From JAKLFA01 sp038222225 (GTDB lineage: Bacteria; Omnitrophota; Gorgyraeia; Zapsychrales; JANLHA01): DNA of 64,000 nucleotides. Below are positions 53,776-61,760 of this stretch, piece by piece. The notes under the pieces are model-generated. The model saw only the letters and a list, made by a program, of their open reading frames with translations. It was not told the DNA's origin and ran no database searches. Position 1 is the first letter of the stretch; each line of letters opens with the position of its first letter. The DNA is taken from contig JBBRHV010000007.1 of the NCBI GenBank assembly GCA_038222225.1, forward strand, positions 1 through 64,000. Direction: 5' to 3'. A program made the position numbers and the translations under genes.

Positions 53776-53819
53776 TTATAAAAGGCTTTCTTCTTTGTAA
53801 CGAAACCGCCTTTTTGAGG

Positions 53820-54221
53820 TCACGGTTGCCCGATGATTTTATTAAATCGCTTGAGAAGCTCTTCAAACATTTCATCTCCCTTACGGACGCCTAACTTCCG
53901 GGGCGCTCCCTTTTCAGCCATCTCATCCAGCTCACGGATAATCCGTTCGTAAGGACCGACAATTCTATTGGAAACATAAAACATGATCAAAGAAACCACG
54001 AATAGAATAAAAGCGCTCGTGGGCAGCAAAAATAGGATCAGATACTTAAACTGCCGATATTCATATCGATTCAGGAAAGCCCCGTAATCATAATATAAAT
54101 AATCTAAAGAAAGAAGAATGATGATGCATCCAATGAAACATGGAATCAGGACAGAATAAAGGAGGGCCTTCTGGTATCGATTGATGTGTGTAAAAAAGTT
54201 CCTTTTATACGGTTTGACCAC
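53820..54221 (-). CDS. Small membrane protein with HAMP-like tail
   Basis: 133 residues if started at GTG 54221 (AAAGGGG upstream). Two membrane helices (about 20-40 and 60-85) followed by VSNRIVGPYERIIRELDEMAEKG, which resembles the start of a HAMP linker, and then a short helix. There is no kinase or methyl-accepting domain. Possibly a stand-alone HAMP-type sensor fragment; function not known. A promoter (54256-54284) lies upstream. Confidence 0.7.
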   Translation of the reverse strand: MVKPYKRNFFTHINRYQKALLYSVLIPCFIGCIIILLSLDYLYYDYGAFLNRYEYRQFKYLILFLLPTSAFILFVVSLIMFYVSNRIVGPYERIIRELDEMAEKGAPRKLGVRKGDEMFEELLKRFNKIIGQP

Positions 54222-54255
54222 ACCTGCCCCTTTGGCTGTTTTGGAAATCAGAATA

Positions 54256-54284
54256 AGTATAACAAACCAAGTATCACAGGGCAA
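54256..54284 (-). promoter_or_regulatory. Candidate promoter of the HAMP-like gene
   Basis: The minus strand reads TTGCCC (54284-54279), 17 nt, TATACT (54261-54256), 35 nt before GTG 54221. Confidence 0.45.
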
Positions 54285-54310
54285 TATTTTCTTAAATCTT
54301 TAAAAACCGC

Positions 54311-55231
54311 CTAAAATCCGTACTCTAGCGCATAAATGATACGATAATCATTTTTTTTCGTATTTCCGGAAACGGCCGCGCTATATTCATCTATCAGGCT
54401 CAGGCGCCAAGAAACTTTATTTGTTAAGGAGTGCTCAACGGAATTTTCCGAGCGCAGTCGGTATTGATCATAACTCTCGACCGGAACATACATCATAAAA
54501 TCCGCTTCAAACCGGAAATTCTTAAACAGCAGTTTCTGGCAAAAGGCATGTGGCGTTATAACGGCCTGATTAGAACTTGGAGAACCGTCGCGGTAGGATG
54601 TATGCTCATGCCCAACGGCAAGTTCCCCCATCAGCTTATAGTCATCCGCATCGGATACCCAATAGCCTAAACCTGTCGAAGGGAGCAAACGATAATCAAT
54701 ATTGGCAAAACGGTCGTGGTCAGCCTCCAATTTATAAAAATGATACCACTGTTTTCCTTCTCCGAAAGAATACGCATACCGCAGAGAACCATAACTTTTC
54801 TGCGCATCCATCTTCTCTTCTGACTCAGAATAATAAAGGCTTGTTTTTGCGGTCCACTCATCTGTTTCTGTCTTTCTGTTGATATGAAGTCCGGTATTGC
54901 CTTGAGCGCCCTTCGTGTTTCCGCCGGATTGTTGATATCCGACCGATACTTTGCGCGCCCACTCAACGATGTCCTTCTTTTGCCCTTCATCCAGCTGCTG
55001 TGCCGATTGAAAATCTTGTTGCGCATACGCCGGGGATTGAACAAAAACGCGGTCAACGGTCAATGTCCCCAAAGCCTCACTCTGCACAATCAACACGGAA
55101 GCACTATCAGAAAGAATGGCTCCGGTAATCCGGTCGCCGTTCTTTAAAATAATTTCTTCAGCGTGCACGTCAAAAGCTGCCGCAATAAGCATCATCCCGA
55201 TCCCGATTGCACCCGCTATTCCCTGTCTCAT
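54311..55231 (-). CDS. DUF481 family outer-membrane protein
   Basis: 306 residues from ATG 55231 (AAGGTG upstream). Signal peptide (1-24, cleavage after VHA); an SH3-like segment EEIILKNGDRITGAILSD; then a beta-barrel of the DUF481/YdiY type (VSVGYQQSGGNTKG, WTAKTSLYYSES..., ending in a C-terminal aromatic, ALEYGF). Probably outer-membrane; role unknown. It starts 1 bp after the aroK stop. Confidence 0.85.
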   Translation of the reverse strand: MRQGIAGAIGIGMMLIAAAFDVHAEEIILKNGDRITGAILSDSASVLIVQSEALGTLTVDRVFVQSPAYAQQDFQSAQQLDEGQKKDIVEWARKVSVGYQQSGGNTKGAQGNTGLHINRKTETDEWTAKTSLYYSESEEKMDAQKSYGSLRYAYSFGEGKQWYHFYKLEADHDRFANIDYRLLPSTGLGYWVSDADDYKLMGELAVGHEHTSYRDGSPSSNQAVITPHAFCQKLLFKNFRFEADFMMYVPVESYDQYRLRSENSVEHSLTNKVSWRLSLIDEYSAAVSGNTKKNDYRIIYALEYGF

Positions 55232-55232
55232 T

Positions 55233-55730
55233 TCAGTGCACCTTTCTGATAATCTGTTCAACAACATCATCCACTTCATAATCCGACTTCACGTCAACCG
55301 TCAGATCCGCATACTGCTCATAAAGGCGCGCTCGCTCCAGAAAGAGTTCTTCAAAAGTCTTCTCCTTTAAATGAACAATACCGCGGCTCTGAACATTGAC
55401 GATCCACTTCTGAATATCTTCCAATTTAGCTTTCAGCTGAATGACGACGCCCTCTTCCTGCAAAAATTCCATAGCCTTCTCGGAATAGACCACACTTCCT
55501 CCCGGCGCAATGACTGACGGTTCACTTAAATCAAGATTTAAAACCGTGTCCTCTTCAATCAACAAAAAATCCGACTCCCCGATATCATTGATGATGGACT
55601 GCAATTTCAGCCCGATCTTTTTCTCAATGATCCGGTCCGTATCATAAAACTGCACCCCTAATTTTCGAGCTAAGGCCTTTCCGATTGTGGTTTTCCCGAC
55701 ACCGGCCATGCCGATCAGTGAAATATTCAT
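55233..55730 (-). CDS. aroK: Shikimate kinase
   Basis: 165 residues. P-loop GMAGVGKTTIG, substrate-binding FYDTDRIIE (DxD) and APGGSVVYSEKAM (GGG variant), and the lid region SRGIVHL. It phosphorylates shikimate in aromatic amino acid synthesis. The form is slightly divergent: the lid lacks the usual RPLL. AAGGA precedes ATG 55730. A distant nucleotide kinase of the same family cannot be fully excluded. Confidence 0.82.
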   Translation of the reverse strand: MNISLIGMAGVGKTTIGKALARKLGVQFYDTDRIIEKKIGLKLQSIINDIGESDFLLIEEDTVLNLDLSEPSVIAPGGSVVYSEKAMEFLQEEGVVIQLKAKLEDIQKWIVNVQSRGIVHLKEKTFEELFLERARLYEQYADLTVDVKSDYEVDDVVEQIIRKVH

Positions 55731-55791
55731 AGTTGTTCCTTTCCGAAAAGATGTCTCATATTATCATAAACCTCAGCCTTTTCAAGACAGC

Positions 55792-55817
55792 AAAAAAGCC
55801 CGCTTTTAAAAGCGGGC
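55792..55817 (-). terminator. Rho-independent terminator after the coiled-coil/small-ORF unit
   Basis: Perfect 20-bp palindrome gcccgctttt/aaaagcgggc (55798-55817), followed on the minus strand by T6. It ends the transcript coming from the coiled-coil gene. Confidence 0.92.
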
Positions 55818-55850
55818 TTCTGCAATACTCATTTTCTTGAAGACTTTGTG

Positions 55851-55934
55851 CTACCTTCCCTGACACAGATTGGGATCAATAGCATTCAATATGTCGTTAA
55901 AACGATCTATAAAACTCTGCCGAATTCCTCGCAT
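55851..55934 (-). CDS. Possible 27-residue small protein
   Basis: ATG 55934 to TAG 55851, starting MRGIRQSFID and ending LCQGR. TGAGGT lies 5 nt upstream, the ORF begins 7 bp after the stop of the coiled-coil gene, and a strong terminator follows 34 bp later. It is too short to judge by composition; the ribosome binding site and its place between a stop and a terminator are the only support. Confidence 0.4.
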   Translation of the reverse strand: MRGIRQSFIDRFNDILNAIDPNLCQGR

Positions 55935-55941
55935 CACGACC

Positions 55942-56529
55942 TCACTCAAGCGGAGCTTGTTCCTCGCCGTTTGCCTCTTGCGCCTGAACAGAATCGCCGG
56001 GTAAAGAAGTCTCTTCCATTTCTTTAATTTTCTTTTCTAGCTCTTCCTGGCGGGCCTGAAGAGGAATCAAATGCTCAGAAAGCACCTTACTTTCTTCCTT
56101 ATAAGAATCCAATAATCTTTGCTGAAGATCCAGCCTATTATTTTTAAATTCGTCTTTGAGCCGGACATTCTCTTTCTGCTGTTCTGCAAGCAACGCCTCT
56201 AGACTTTCATACTGCGCTTGCAATTCCGTCTGATTCTTGCGTAACTTTTCATTTAATCCCGTTAAACTTTTAATGCTTGTCTTCGTATCTTTCGTCTCTG
56301 TTTCAATGACATCATATTCTTCAAGCAATACATTTTGTTCCTGCCTTAATTTTTCCACAACTGCTTGACGCTCTGCCAGCTCTTTTCCTTTTTGTTCCGC
56401 ATACTCTTTATGAAAAGTGGAATACTGACTTAACTGCTTTTCATACACTTCCGTATCTCCCTGCGCCCCGGCAGAACCGACCAAACACGCGCTGATCACA
56501 CACAAACACCCCAAAATCCGTAAGCCCAT
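55942..56529 (-). CDS. Periplasmic coiled-coil protein
   Basis: 195 residues. A hydrophobic N-terminus carries a signal: either SPase I after AGA, or a lipobox ISAC at Cys15. The rest (about 30-175) is an almost continuous Gln/Glu/Leu coiled coil with an acidic tail. AAGGAG precedes ATG 56529. No known family is recognised; the shape resembles OmpH/Skp-like or peptidoglycan-associated helper proteins. Confidence 0.75.
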   Translation of the reverse strand: MGLRILGCLCVISACLVGSAGAQGDTEVYEKQLSQYSTFHKEYAEQKGKELAERQAVVEKLRQEQNVLLEEYDVIETETKDTKTSIKSLTGLNEKLRKNQTELQAQYESLEALLAEQQKENVRLKDEFKNNRLDLQQRLLDSYKEESKVLSEHLIPLQARQEELEKKIKEMEETSLPGDSVQAQEANGEEQAPLE

Positions 56530-56547
56530 AAACGTCTCCTTTCTTAA

Positions 56548-56751
56548 TTAAAGATGATGTCGTTCCTGCCATACACGAATAAAATTTTCGATTGAGCGGT
56601 CATATCCGCGCTCAATATCATCTGGAAAATAACACGCCGGAAGCGCGCCTTTTACCCGATGATAATGCAGGCATTGGCAACAAATCCCTTTTTTAGAACA
56701 ACTATAGGAACAATTGCAAAAATTTAAATTCTGTTCTTTCAAACACTCCAT
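56548..56751 (-). CDS. Small Cys-rich protein (DUF6485-like)
   Basis: 67 residues from ATG 56751 (AAGGAG upstream). Eight cysteines lie in a compact N-terminal half (CNCSYSC, CCQCLHYH), then LPACYFPDDIERGYDRSIENFIRVWQER. This matches the small DUF6485 family as I remember it; a metal-binding role is likely but unproven. Confidence 0.75.
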   Translation of the reverse strand: MECLKEQNLNFCNCSYSCSKKGICCQCLHYHRVKGALPACYFPDDIERGYDRSIENFIRVWQERHHL

Positions 56752-56766
56752 CCTCAACTCCTTATT

Positions 56767-57621
56767 CTATCTGCATCTTGCCAAATAATCTTCTAAAACT
56801 TTTTTATGATCAAAGGCGTATTCCCTGTCCAACAATTCCGGCAGGGGGACGATGCTTAAATTCTTTGCGTCATCCGCGGCCTTAGCTTCCCCTTCTCCCC
56901 GACCGATAAAGACCGTTGAAACCGTATGAAACCGCGGATCCCGGTCAGGGTCCGAATAGACTTTCATTTGCTGAAAATCCACAAAGATCAGGCTTGTTTC
57001 TTCGCGGACTTCCCGCGCCACGGCCTGTTCCAGGCTTTCGCCATAATCCACAAATCCTCCCGGCAAAGCCCAACCATAAGGTGGATTGGACCGCTCGATA
57101 ATAACAATCCCCGTTGGGAGCTCAATGATCGCGTCAACCGTCACATACGGCCCCAACCCCAAGGTGTCCCGAACATGCCCAATGTATCCGCTCAAATTCT
57201 GCCTGAAAATTTCAAAATGGTCTCCATCTGTCACGCAAACGAAGACCTGTTCAAATTCATGTTTTCCAAAACGGATAAATCGCAAAAGCTCCTGCGCCAA
57301 AACCTTGGCCGAAGCGCTTGCCGAGATGACCCCCCGTTCACATCCGAACGGGATCAAGATCAATCTCTTGACGCCGAGTTCAGCCGCCTTATTCAAAACA
57401 TCCCTGTATCCTTTTCGAACGCACTCCGCGTCCGCAAATGTCCCCGTAAACGAAAAACTGGCCATGATCGTATCATGATGCCCGTTCTCCATTTTCTGAA
57501 CGATCACGTTCTGCCCGCCCTGCGGCTGATCGTCCTCAACCGATTCCAGCGCAACCGCGTCTGCAATGATCCCCTCTCCATCACCGTCAATAATTGTTAT
57601 CTCCGTGTCTTGAATCAGCAT
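56767..57621 (-). CDS. Nudix hydrolase with N-terminal macro-like domain
   Basis: 284 residues. The C-terminal half (about 155-284) is a Nudix hydrolase with box GGFVDYGESLEQAVAREVREET, of the ADP-ribose pyrophosphatase type. The N-terminal half (about 1-145; GVKRLILIPFGCERGVISASASAKVLAQEL and a following HEFEQVFVCVTD) resembles a macro domain that binds ADP-ribose, but the classic NxAN segment is not visible, so this half may be degenerate. The fusion suggests two steps in ADP-ribose turnover in one chain. 3 bp separate it from the next gene. Confidence 0.78.
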   Translation of the reverse strand: MLIQDTEITIIDGDGEGIIADAVALESVEDDQPQGGQNVIVQKMENGHHDTIMASFSFTGTFADAECVRKGYRDVLNKAAELGVKRLILIPFGCERGVISASASAKVLAQELLRFIRFGKHEFEQVFVCVTDGDHFEIFRQNLSGYIGHVRDTLGLGPYVTVDAIIELPTGIVIIERSNPPYGWALPGGFVDYGESLEQAVAREVREETSLIFVDFQQMKVYSDPDRDPRFHTVSTVFIGRGEGEAKAADDAKNLSIVPLPELLDREYAFDHKKVLEDYLARCR

Positions 57622-57624
57622 CTC

Positions 57625-59073
57625 TTAGGCGGCCTTCCCTTCATTAAACTGAATGACCAGTTTCTGGGCATACTCCAAAGCCTGTTTGGCAGTCGTCAGT
57701 TTTCCCAAACCCTGCTCCTCTTCAACCTTTAATAAAATTTTCCCGAAAAGAGGCGACGGTTCTAATTCTAAACTGTTTACCAGGTCATGTCCATTAATCA
57801 ATGGAACAAATGGCGCTTGATCCTCCTTCGAAAAAAAACGCTCAATAATCTCAAAACACATGTTTTGATGATGGATCTGATCTTCTTCGGTGGTCATCGG
57901 GCCGCGTGTCGAGCGCTGATCGGCCAAAGATAAGAGCGCGATACTCACGGCCTCCTCTGCGGTGTCCCGAAAATACCGGAAAAACGCCCGTTCGCTCGGA
58001 CGTTTAAAATTTGAAAGATAGCCCGGCCTTAAATGCCAACGCACCATATTACAAACCACTCCCTTTTCGCGCGTTGAAAGTTTAAGCTCTTTCGCGACAT
58101 GTTCGGAGATCTCCCGCCCCACATGCTCATGCCCATGAAAACAGATCCGTTCACCCTGACGCCGGCGGGTATCTGGTTTTCCGATATCATGAAGCAGACC
58201 AGCCAGTTTCAAAAGAGCCGCCCGGCTGCGGTTTCCAGCAATTTTTTCGTTCAGATACTCCGAAACTCTGGGATTTTTTTGAAACATGCGGATCACCCCA
58301 TCGCACTGTTTAACAACCTCAAGAGAATGCGGCCAAACGTTTAAATGATGATAGGTCCCCTGCTCGACTCCGAACATCAGACGCAGCTGAGGAATAACCC
58401 TGTCCAACAGACCCATCCGGTCCATGGCCTTAAAAACAACTCCGGCGGATGGCGACTCCAGGATCTTAAAAATCTCGTCGCGGATGCGTTCTGCCGAAAC
58501 ACTGCTGATCAGGTCGCGATCCTTTTTGATCTGGACCAGCGTCGCCTTCTCAATCCGGAATTTCAGCTGAGCCTGCGAAGAAAAAGCGCGCAGAAGTCTC
58601 AACGGGTCTTCAACGAATGCGCGCGGAGATGCCATGCGAATCAAACCGTCCTTCAGGTCCCGAAGCCCTTTGCCGAAATTCAATACCGCGGATGTCAATT
58701 CGACTTGATCTGCCAGGGAAGAAATGTCAATGCTCAGGGTATTAACGATAAAATCGCGTCGCTTTAAATCTTCCTTCAGGGTGTCCCCTCGGAAATCCGC
58801 GAAATCAAATGTGAGAATATTCCCTTTTTCTTTTTTGGCGACACGGCCGCAGCCATGTTCCTTATCCAGCAGAATAAACGCTCCGTGAATGGACTTCGCA
58901 AATGCCTTCGCAAATCCGATCGCATTGCGTTCTACCGCAAAATCAAAATCCGTAGATTGACGGTTGAGAATGAGATCGCGCACAAATCCCCCCACCAAGT
59001 ACACGCCGACCTTGCGGCGTTTAGCGAACTTGCGCACCTCACACAAATATGGACAATCACTGATAAAAGGCAT
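57625..59073 (-). CDS. tRNA nucleotidyltransferase/poly(A) polymerase family protein with HD domain
   Basis: 482 residues. N-terminal polymerase-beta-type domain: YLVGGFVRDLIL, catalytic DFD (42-44), RRDFIVNTLSIDI; RNA-binding helices; then an HD phosphohydrolase domain (GLLHDIGKPDTRRR, HD at 295-296, HGHEHVG). It could be a CCA-adding enzyme or a poly(A) polymerase; bacterial members with this layout are usually CCA enzymes. Confidence 0.9.
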   Translation of the reverse strand: MPFISDCPYLCEVRKFAKRRKVGVYLVGGFVRDLILNRQSTDFDFAVERNAIGFAKAFAKSIHGAFILLDKEHGCGRVAKKEKGNILTFDFADFRGDTLKEDLKRRDFIVNTLSIDISSLADQVELTSAVLNFGKGLRDLKDGLIRMASPRAFVEDPLRLLRAFSSQAQLKFRIEKATLVQIKKDRDLISSVSAERIRDEIFKILESPSAGVVFKAMDRMGLLDRVIPQLRLMFGVEQGTYHHLNVWPHSLEVVKQCDGVIRMFQKNPRVSEYLNEKIAGNRSRAALLKLAGLLHDIGKPDTRRRQGERICFHGHEHVGREISEHVAKELKLSTREKGVVCNMVRWHLRPGYLSNFKRPSERAFFRYFRDTAEEAVSIALLSLADQRSTRGPMTTEEDQIHHQNMCFEIIERFFSKEDQAPFVPLINGHDLVNSLELEPSPLFGKILLKVEEEQGLGKLTTAKQALEYAQKLVIQFNEGKAA

Positions 59074-59078
59074 ATCGT

Positions 59079-59486
59079 TTATTCTATGTTTGAAATAGAG
59101 GCGCTGCCGAGCACATCCTCTGCAACGAAGATAGGCGCGCCGGCCCGAACAGCCAACGCGATACCATCTGAAGGGCGAGCATCAATTGAGCTCTCTTTTT
59201 CATCCTGAGTCTTGAGGATGATTTTTGCATAAAACGTCCCTTCAACCAAATCATCAATCAACACGCGCTCAACCCGGGCGCCCAGTCCTTCAATCGTTGC
59301 CAGAAGAAGATCATGGGTCAACGGGCGAGGCATTTGAACGTCGGTCACCTTCATCTTAATGCTTGAGGCCTCTAAGATCCCGATCATGATCGGGAAACTC
59401 CTTGTCCCGCTGGTCTCTTTGAGAACAATAATCTGATCCTGCCTGCGCTCATCAATCACAATCCGGCTTAATTCTACACGGATCAT
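59079..59486 (-). CDS. Bifunctional nuclease domain protein (DUF151)
   Basis: 135 residues. BFN family core: LKETSGTRSFPIMIGILEASSI, RPLTHDLLLATIEGLGARVERVLI, and DARPSDGIALAVRAGAPIFVAEDVL. Relatives have DNase/RNase activity reported; role in this organism unknown. It is packed 1 bp from nrdR, suggesting one operon. Confidence 0.9.
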   Translation of the reverse strand: MIRVELSRIVIDERRQDQIIVLKETSGTRSFPIMIGILEASSIKMKVTDVQMPRPLTHDLLLATIEGLGARVERVLIDDLVEGTFYAKIILKTQDEKESSIDARPSDGIALAVRAGAPIFVAEDVLGSASISNIE

Positions 59487-59487
59487 A

Positions 59488-59961
59488 TCATTTCCTTTTT
59501 TCCGCTTTTTCCCGTTCTAAAATATGCTGCAACTCACTCATGAATTGATTGACATCCCGGAACTGACGGTAGACACTGGCAAAACGGACATACGCCACCT
59601 CATCCATCTGCACCAGCTTTTTCATAATCTCTTCACCGATGATACTAGAGTCCACTTCCCGGTCAAATTTTTTCTGAATAATGCGCTCAATATCTAATGT
59701 CACCTCTTCAATCTTGGCGATGGAAACCGGCCGTTTCTCACAGGCCTTAACCAAACCACTGATGATCTTCGTGCGGTCAAAGGCCTGCCGGCGGCCGTCC
59801 TTTTTGACAACCATCAAGGGAACGCTCTCAACATATTCATAGGTCGTAAAGCGCTTCACGCACTTTAAACATTCCCTCCGGCGGCGAATAGACCCGCCGT
59901 CTCCGCAAATGCGGGAATCAATCACTTTGGTCTCTTTATAATCGCAAAACGGACATTTCAT
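59488..59961 (-). CDS. nrdR: Transcriptional repressor NrdR
   Basis: 157 residues. N-terminal zinc ribbon (CPFCDYKETKVIDSR...RRRRECLKCVKRFTTYE) and an ATP-cone domain (VVKKDGRRQAFDRTKIISGLVKACEKRPV). It represses ribonucleotide reductase genes through NrdR boxes. The glyA-nrdR adjacency is common in bacteria. Confidence 0.96.
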   Translation of the reverse strand: MKCPFCDYKETKVIDSRICGDGGSIRRRRECLKCVKRFTTYEYVESVPLMVVKKDGRRQAFDRTKIISGLVKACEKRPVSIAKIEEVTLDIERIIQKKFDREVDSSIIGEEIMKKLVQMDEVAYVRFASVYRQFRDVNQFMSELQHILEREKAEKRK

Positions 59962-59973
59962 ATTCAGCCTTTG

Positions 59974-61227
59974 CTAGCTCATCTTCAGATCAGAGTAAAT
60001 CGGAAATTCCCGTGTTAATGCCAAAACATCTTTGCGAACGCCTTCCAGCATTTTAGGCTCATCACGATGAACAATCGCCCGGTCAATGCAATCCGCAACC
60101 TGCGCCATCTCAGCCTCCTTCATGCCGCGCGTGGTCAAAGCCGGCGTTCCGATGCGGATACCGCTTGTCACCATCGGGCTTTCGGGATCAAAGGGAATTA
60201 AATTCTTATTCACGGTTATATGAACCTCATCTAAAACCGCTGAAGCATCTTTTCCGGTGATCTTCTTTGAACGCAGATCCACCATAAAAAGATGATTATC
60301 GGTTCCACCGGAAACAATGCGAAAGCCCTTGCCTTTCAAGGCCTCGCTCAAAGCTTTAGAATTTTTAACGATCTGCCTTTGATACAATTTAAATTCCTCT
60401 GATAACGATTCTTTAAAAGATACCGCTTTAGCGGCGATCACATGCATTAATGGCCCGCCCTGAATGCCCGGAAAAACATTGGCGTCTATGCGCTTTGCAA
60501 ACTCGCTGCGGCATAAAATCATTCCACCTCTGGGACCCCGCAATGTCTTGTGGGTTGTGGTCGTCACAAATTCCGCATAAGGAACCGGGTTGGGATGAAT
60601 TCCGGCAGCCACCAATCCGGCAATGTGCGCCATATCCACAAACAGCACAGCGTTAACTTCGTCGCAAATTCCGCGAAACCTCTCAAAATCAATCGTTCTC
60701 GGATAAGCAGACGCCCCTGCTAAAATCAGCTGCGGTTTATGCTCATGCGCCAGCGCCCGGATCTCATCGAAATCAAACATCTCGGTCTCTCGACTGACAC
60801 CGTAATGCACGACATTATACATTTTTCCTGAAAAATTCATTTTATGGCCATGCGTTAAATGCCCGCCACAGGCCAAGTCCAGGGTCAAAATCGTGTCGCC
60901 CGGCTTAATGGCCACATTATACACCGCATTATTCGCCTGCGAACCCGAATGCGGCTGGACATTCACGTGATCCGCCCCAAAGAGCTGCTTGGCCCGCTCA
61001 ATCGCCAATTCCTCAACCACATCCACGTGTTCGCAGCCCCCATACCACCTGCGATGAGGATAGCCTTCGGCATATTTATTGGTCATCACACTGCCCTGGG
61101 CCTCCAGCACGGCTTCAGAAACAATATTCTCCGAAGCGATCAGCTCCAGATTATTTCTTTGACGTTCCACTTCATCCGCGATCGCTTTAAAAACCTCTGG
61201 GTCTGTTTTCTTCAAATGATGATGCAT
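59974..61227 (-). CDS. glyA: Serine hydroxymethyltransferase
   Basis: 417 residues from ATG 61227 (GGAG 9 nt upstream). PLP lysine Lys227 in TTTTHKTLRGPRGG; ELIASENIVSEAV and VDMAHIAGLVA are intact. It interconverts serine and glycine and supplies methylene-tetrahydrofolate. Follows rpiB by 19 bp. Confidence 0.97.
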   Translation of the reverse strand: MHHHLKKTDPEVFKAIADEVERQRNNLELIASENIVSEAVLEAQGSVMTNKYAEGYPHRRWYGGCEHVDVVEELAIERAKQLFGADHVNVQPHSGSQANNAVYNVAIKPGDTILTLDLACGGHLTHGHKMNFSGKMYNVVHYGVSRETEMFDFDEIRALAHEHKPQLILAGASAYPRTIDFERFRGICDEVNAVLFVDMAHIAGLVAAGIHPNPVPYAEFVTTTTHKTLRGPRGGMILCRSEFAKRIDANVFPGIQGGPLMHVIAAKAVSFKESLSEEFKLYQRQIVKNSKALSEALKGKGFRIVSGGTDNHLFMVDLRSKKITGKDASAVLDEVHITVNKNLIPFDPESPMVTSGIRIGTPALTTRGMKEAEMAQVADCIDRAIVHRDEPKMLEGVRKDVLALTREFPIYSDLKMS

Positions 61228-61246
61228 GCGAATCTTCTCCTTCAAT

Positions 61247-61708
61247 CTAAAAATCATTCTTCATCATTGTACGTTCGATCATTTGTATTTTTTTGAAACG
61301 GCGCAAATGCCGCCCCCCTTCAAACTTCGTGGTCAGCCAAACTTCAACAATCTCCTGCAGCTGCGCTTTCGACACAAATTCTGCACCCAAAACCAGAATA
61401 TTCGCATTATTATGTTCGCGGGACATTTTTGCGCTTTCTTTATTGTAACACAACGCCGCATAAGCACCCGGGACTTTATTGGCCGCAATACTCAAACCCA
61501 CGCCGCTCATGCACACCAGGATCCCGCGGCTGCCGCGGGTCTTAGAAACATGTTTTGCGACCTCAAAGGCGATCAACGGATAATCACACGGCTTTTCTTC
61601 AGAATACGCCCCCACATCAACGATCGCGTGTCCCAGCTTCTCTAACAGCTGAACGATTTCCGATTTGAGCCGAACACCTCGATGATCAGCCCCTACAAAA
61701 ACAGTCAT
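61247..61708 (-). CDS. rpiB: Ribose-5-phosphate isomerase B
   Basis: 153 residues from ATG 61708 (AAGGA 7 nt upstream). RpiB/LacAB motifs: FVGADHRGVRLKSE, DVGAYSEEKPCDYP, GILVCMSGVGLSIAANK (active-site Cys), SREHNNANILVLG. The longer ORF to 61858 overlaps the previous gene and is not needed. Confidence 0.94.
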   Translation of the reverse strand: MTVFVGADHRGVRLKSEIVQLLEKLGHAIVDVGAYSEEKPCDYPLIAFEVAKHVSKTRGSRGILVCMSGVGLSIAANKVPGAYAALCYNKESAKMSREHNNANILVLGAEFVSKAQLQEIVEVWLTTKFEGGRHLRRFKKIQMIERTMMKNDF

Positions 61709-61760
61709 ACCGGTTCCTTCTCTCATGCCGAACACTTCCCTTTCATTATCCTGAACATAT

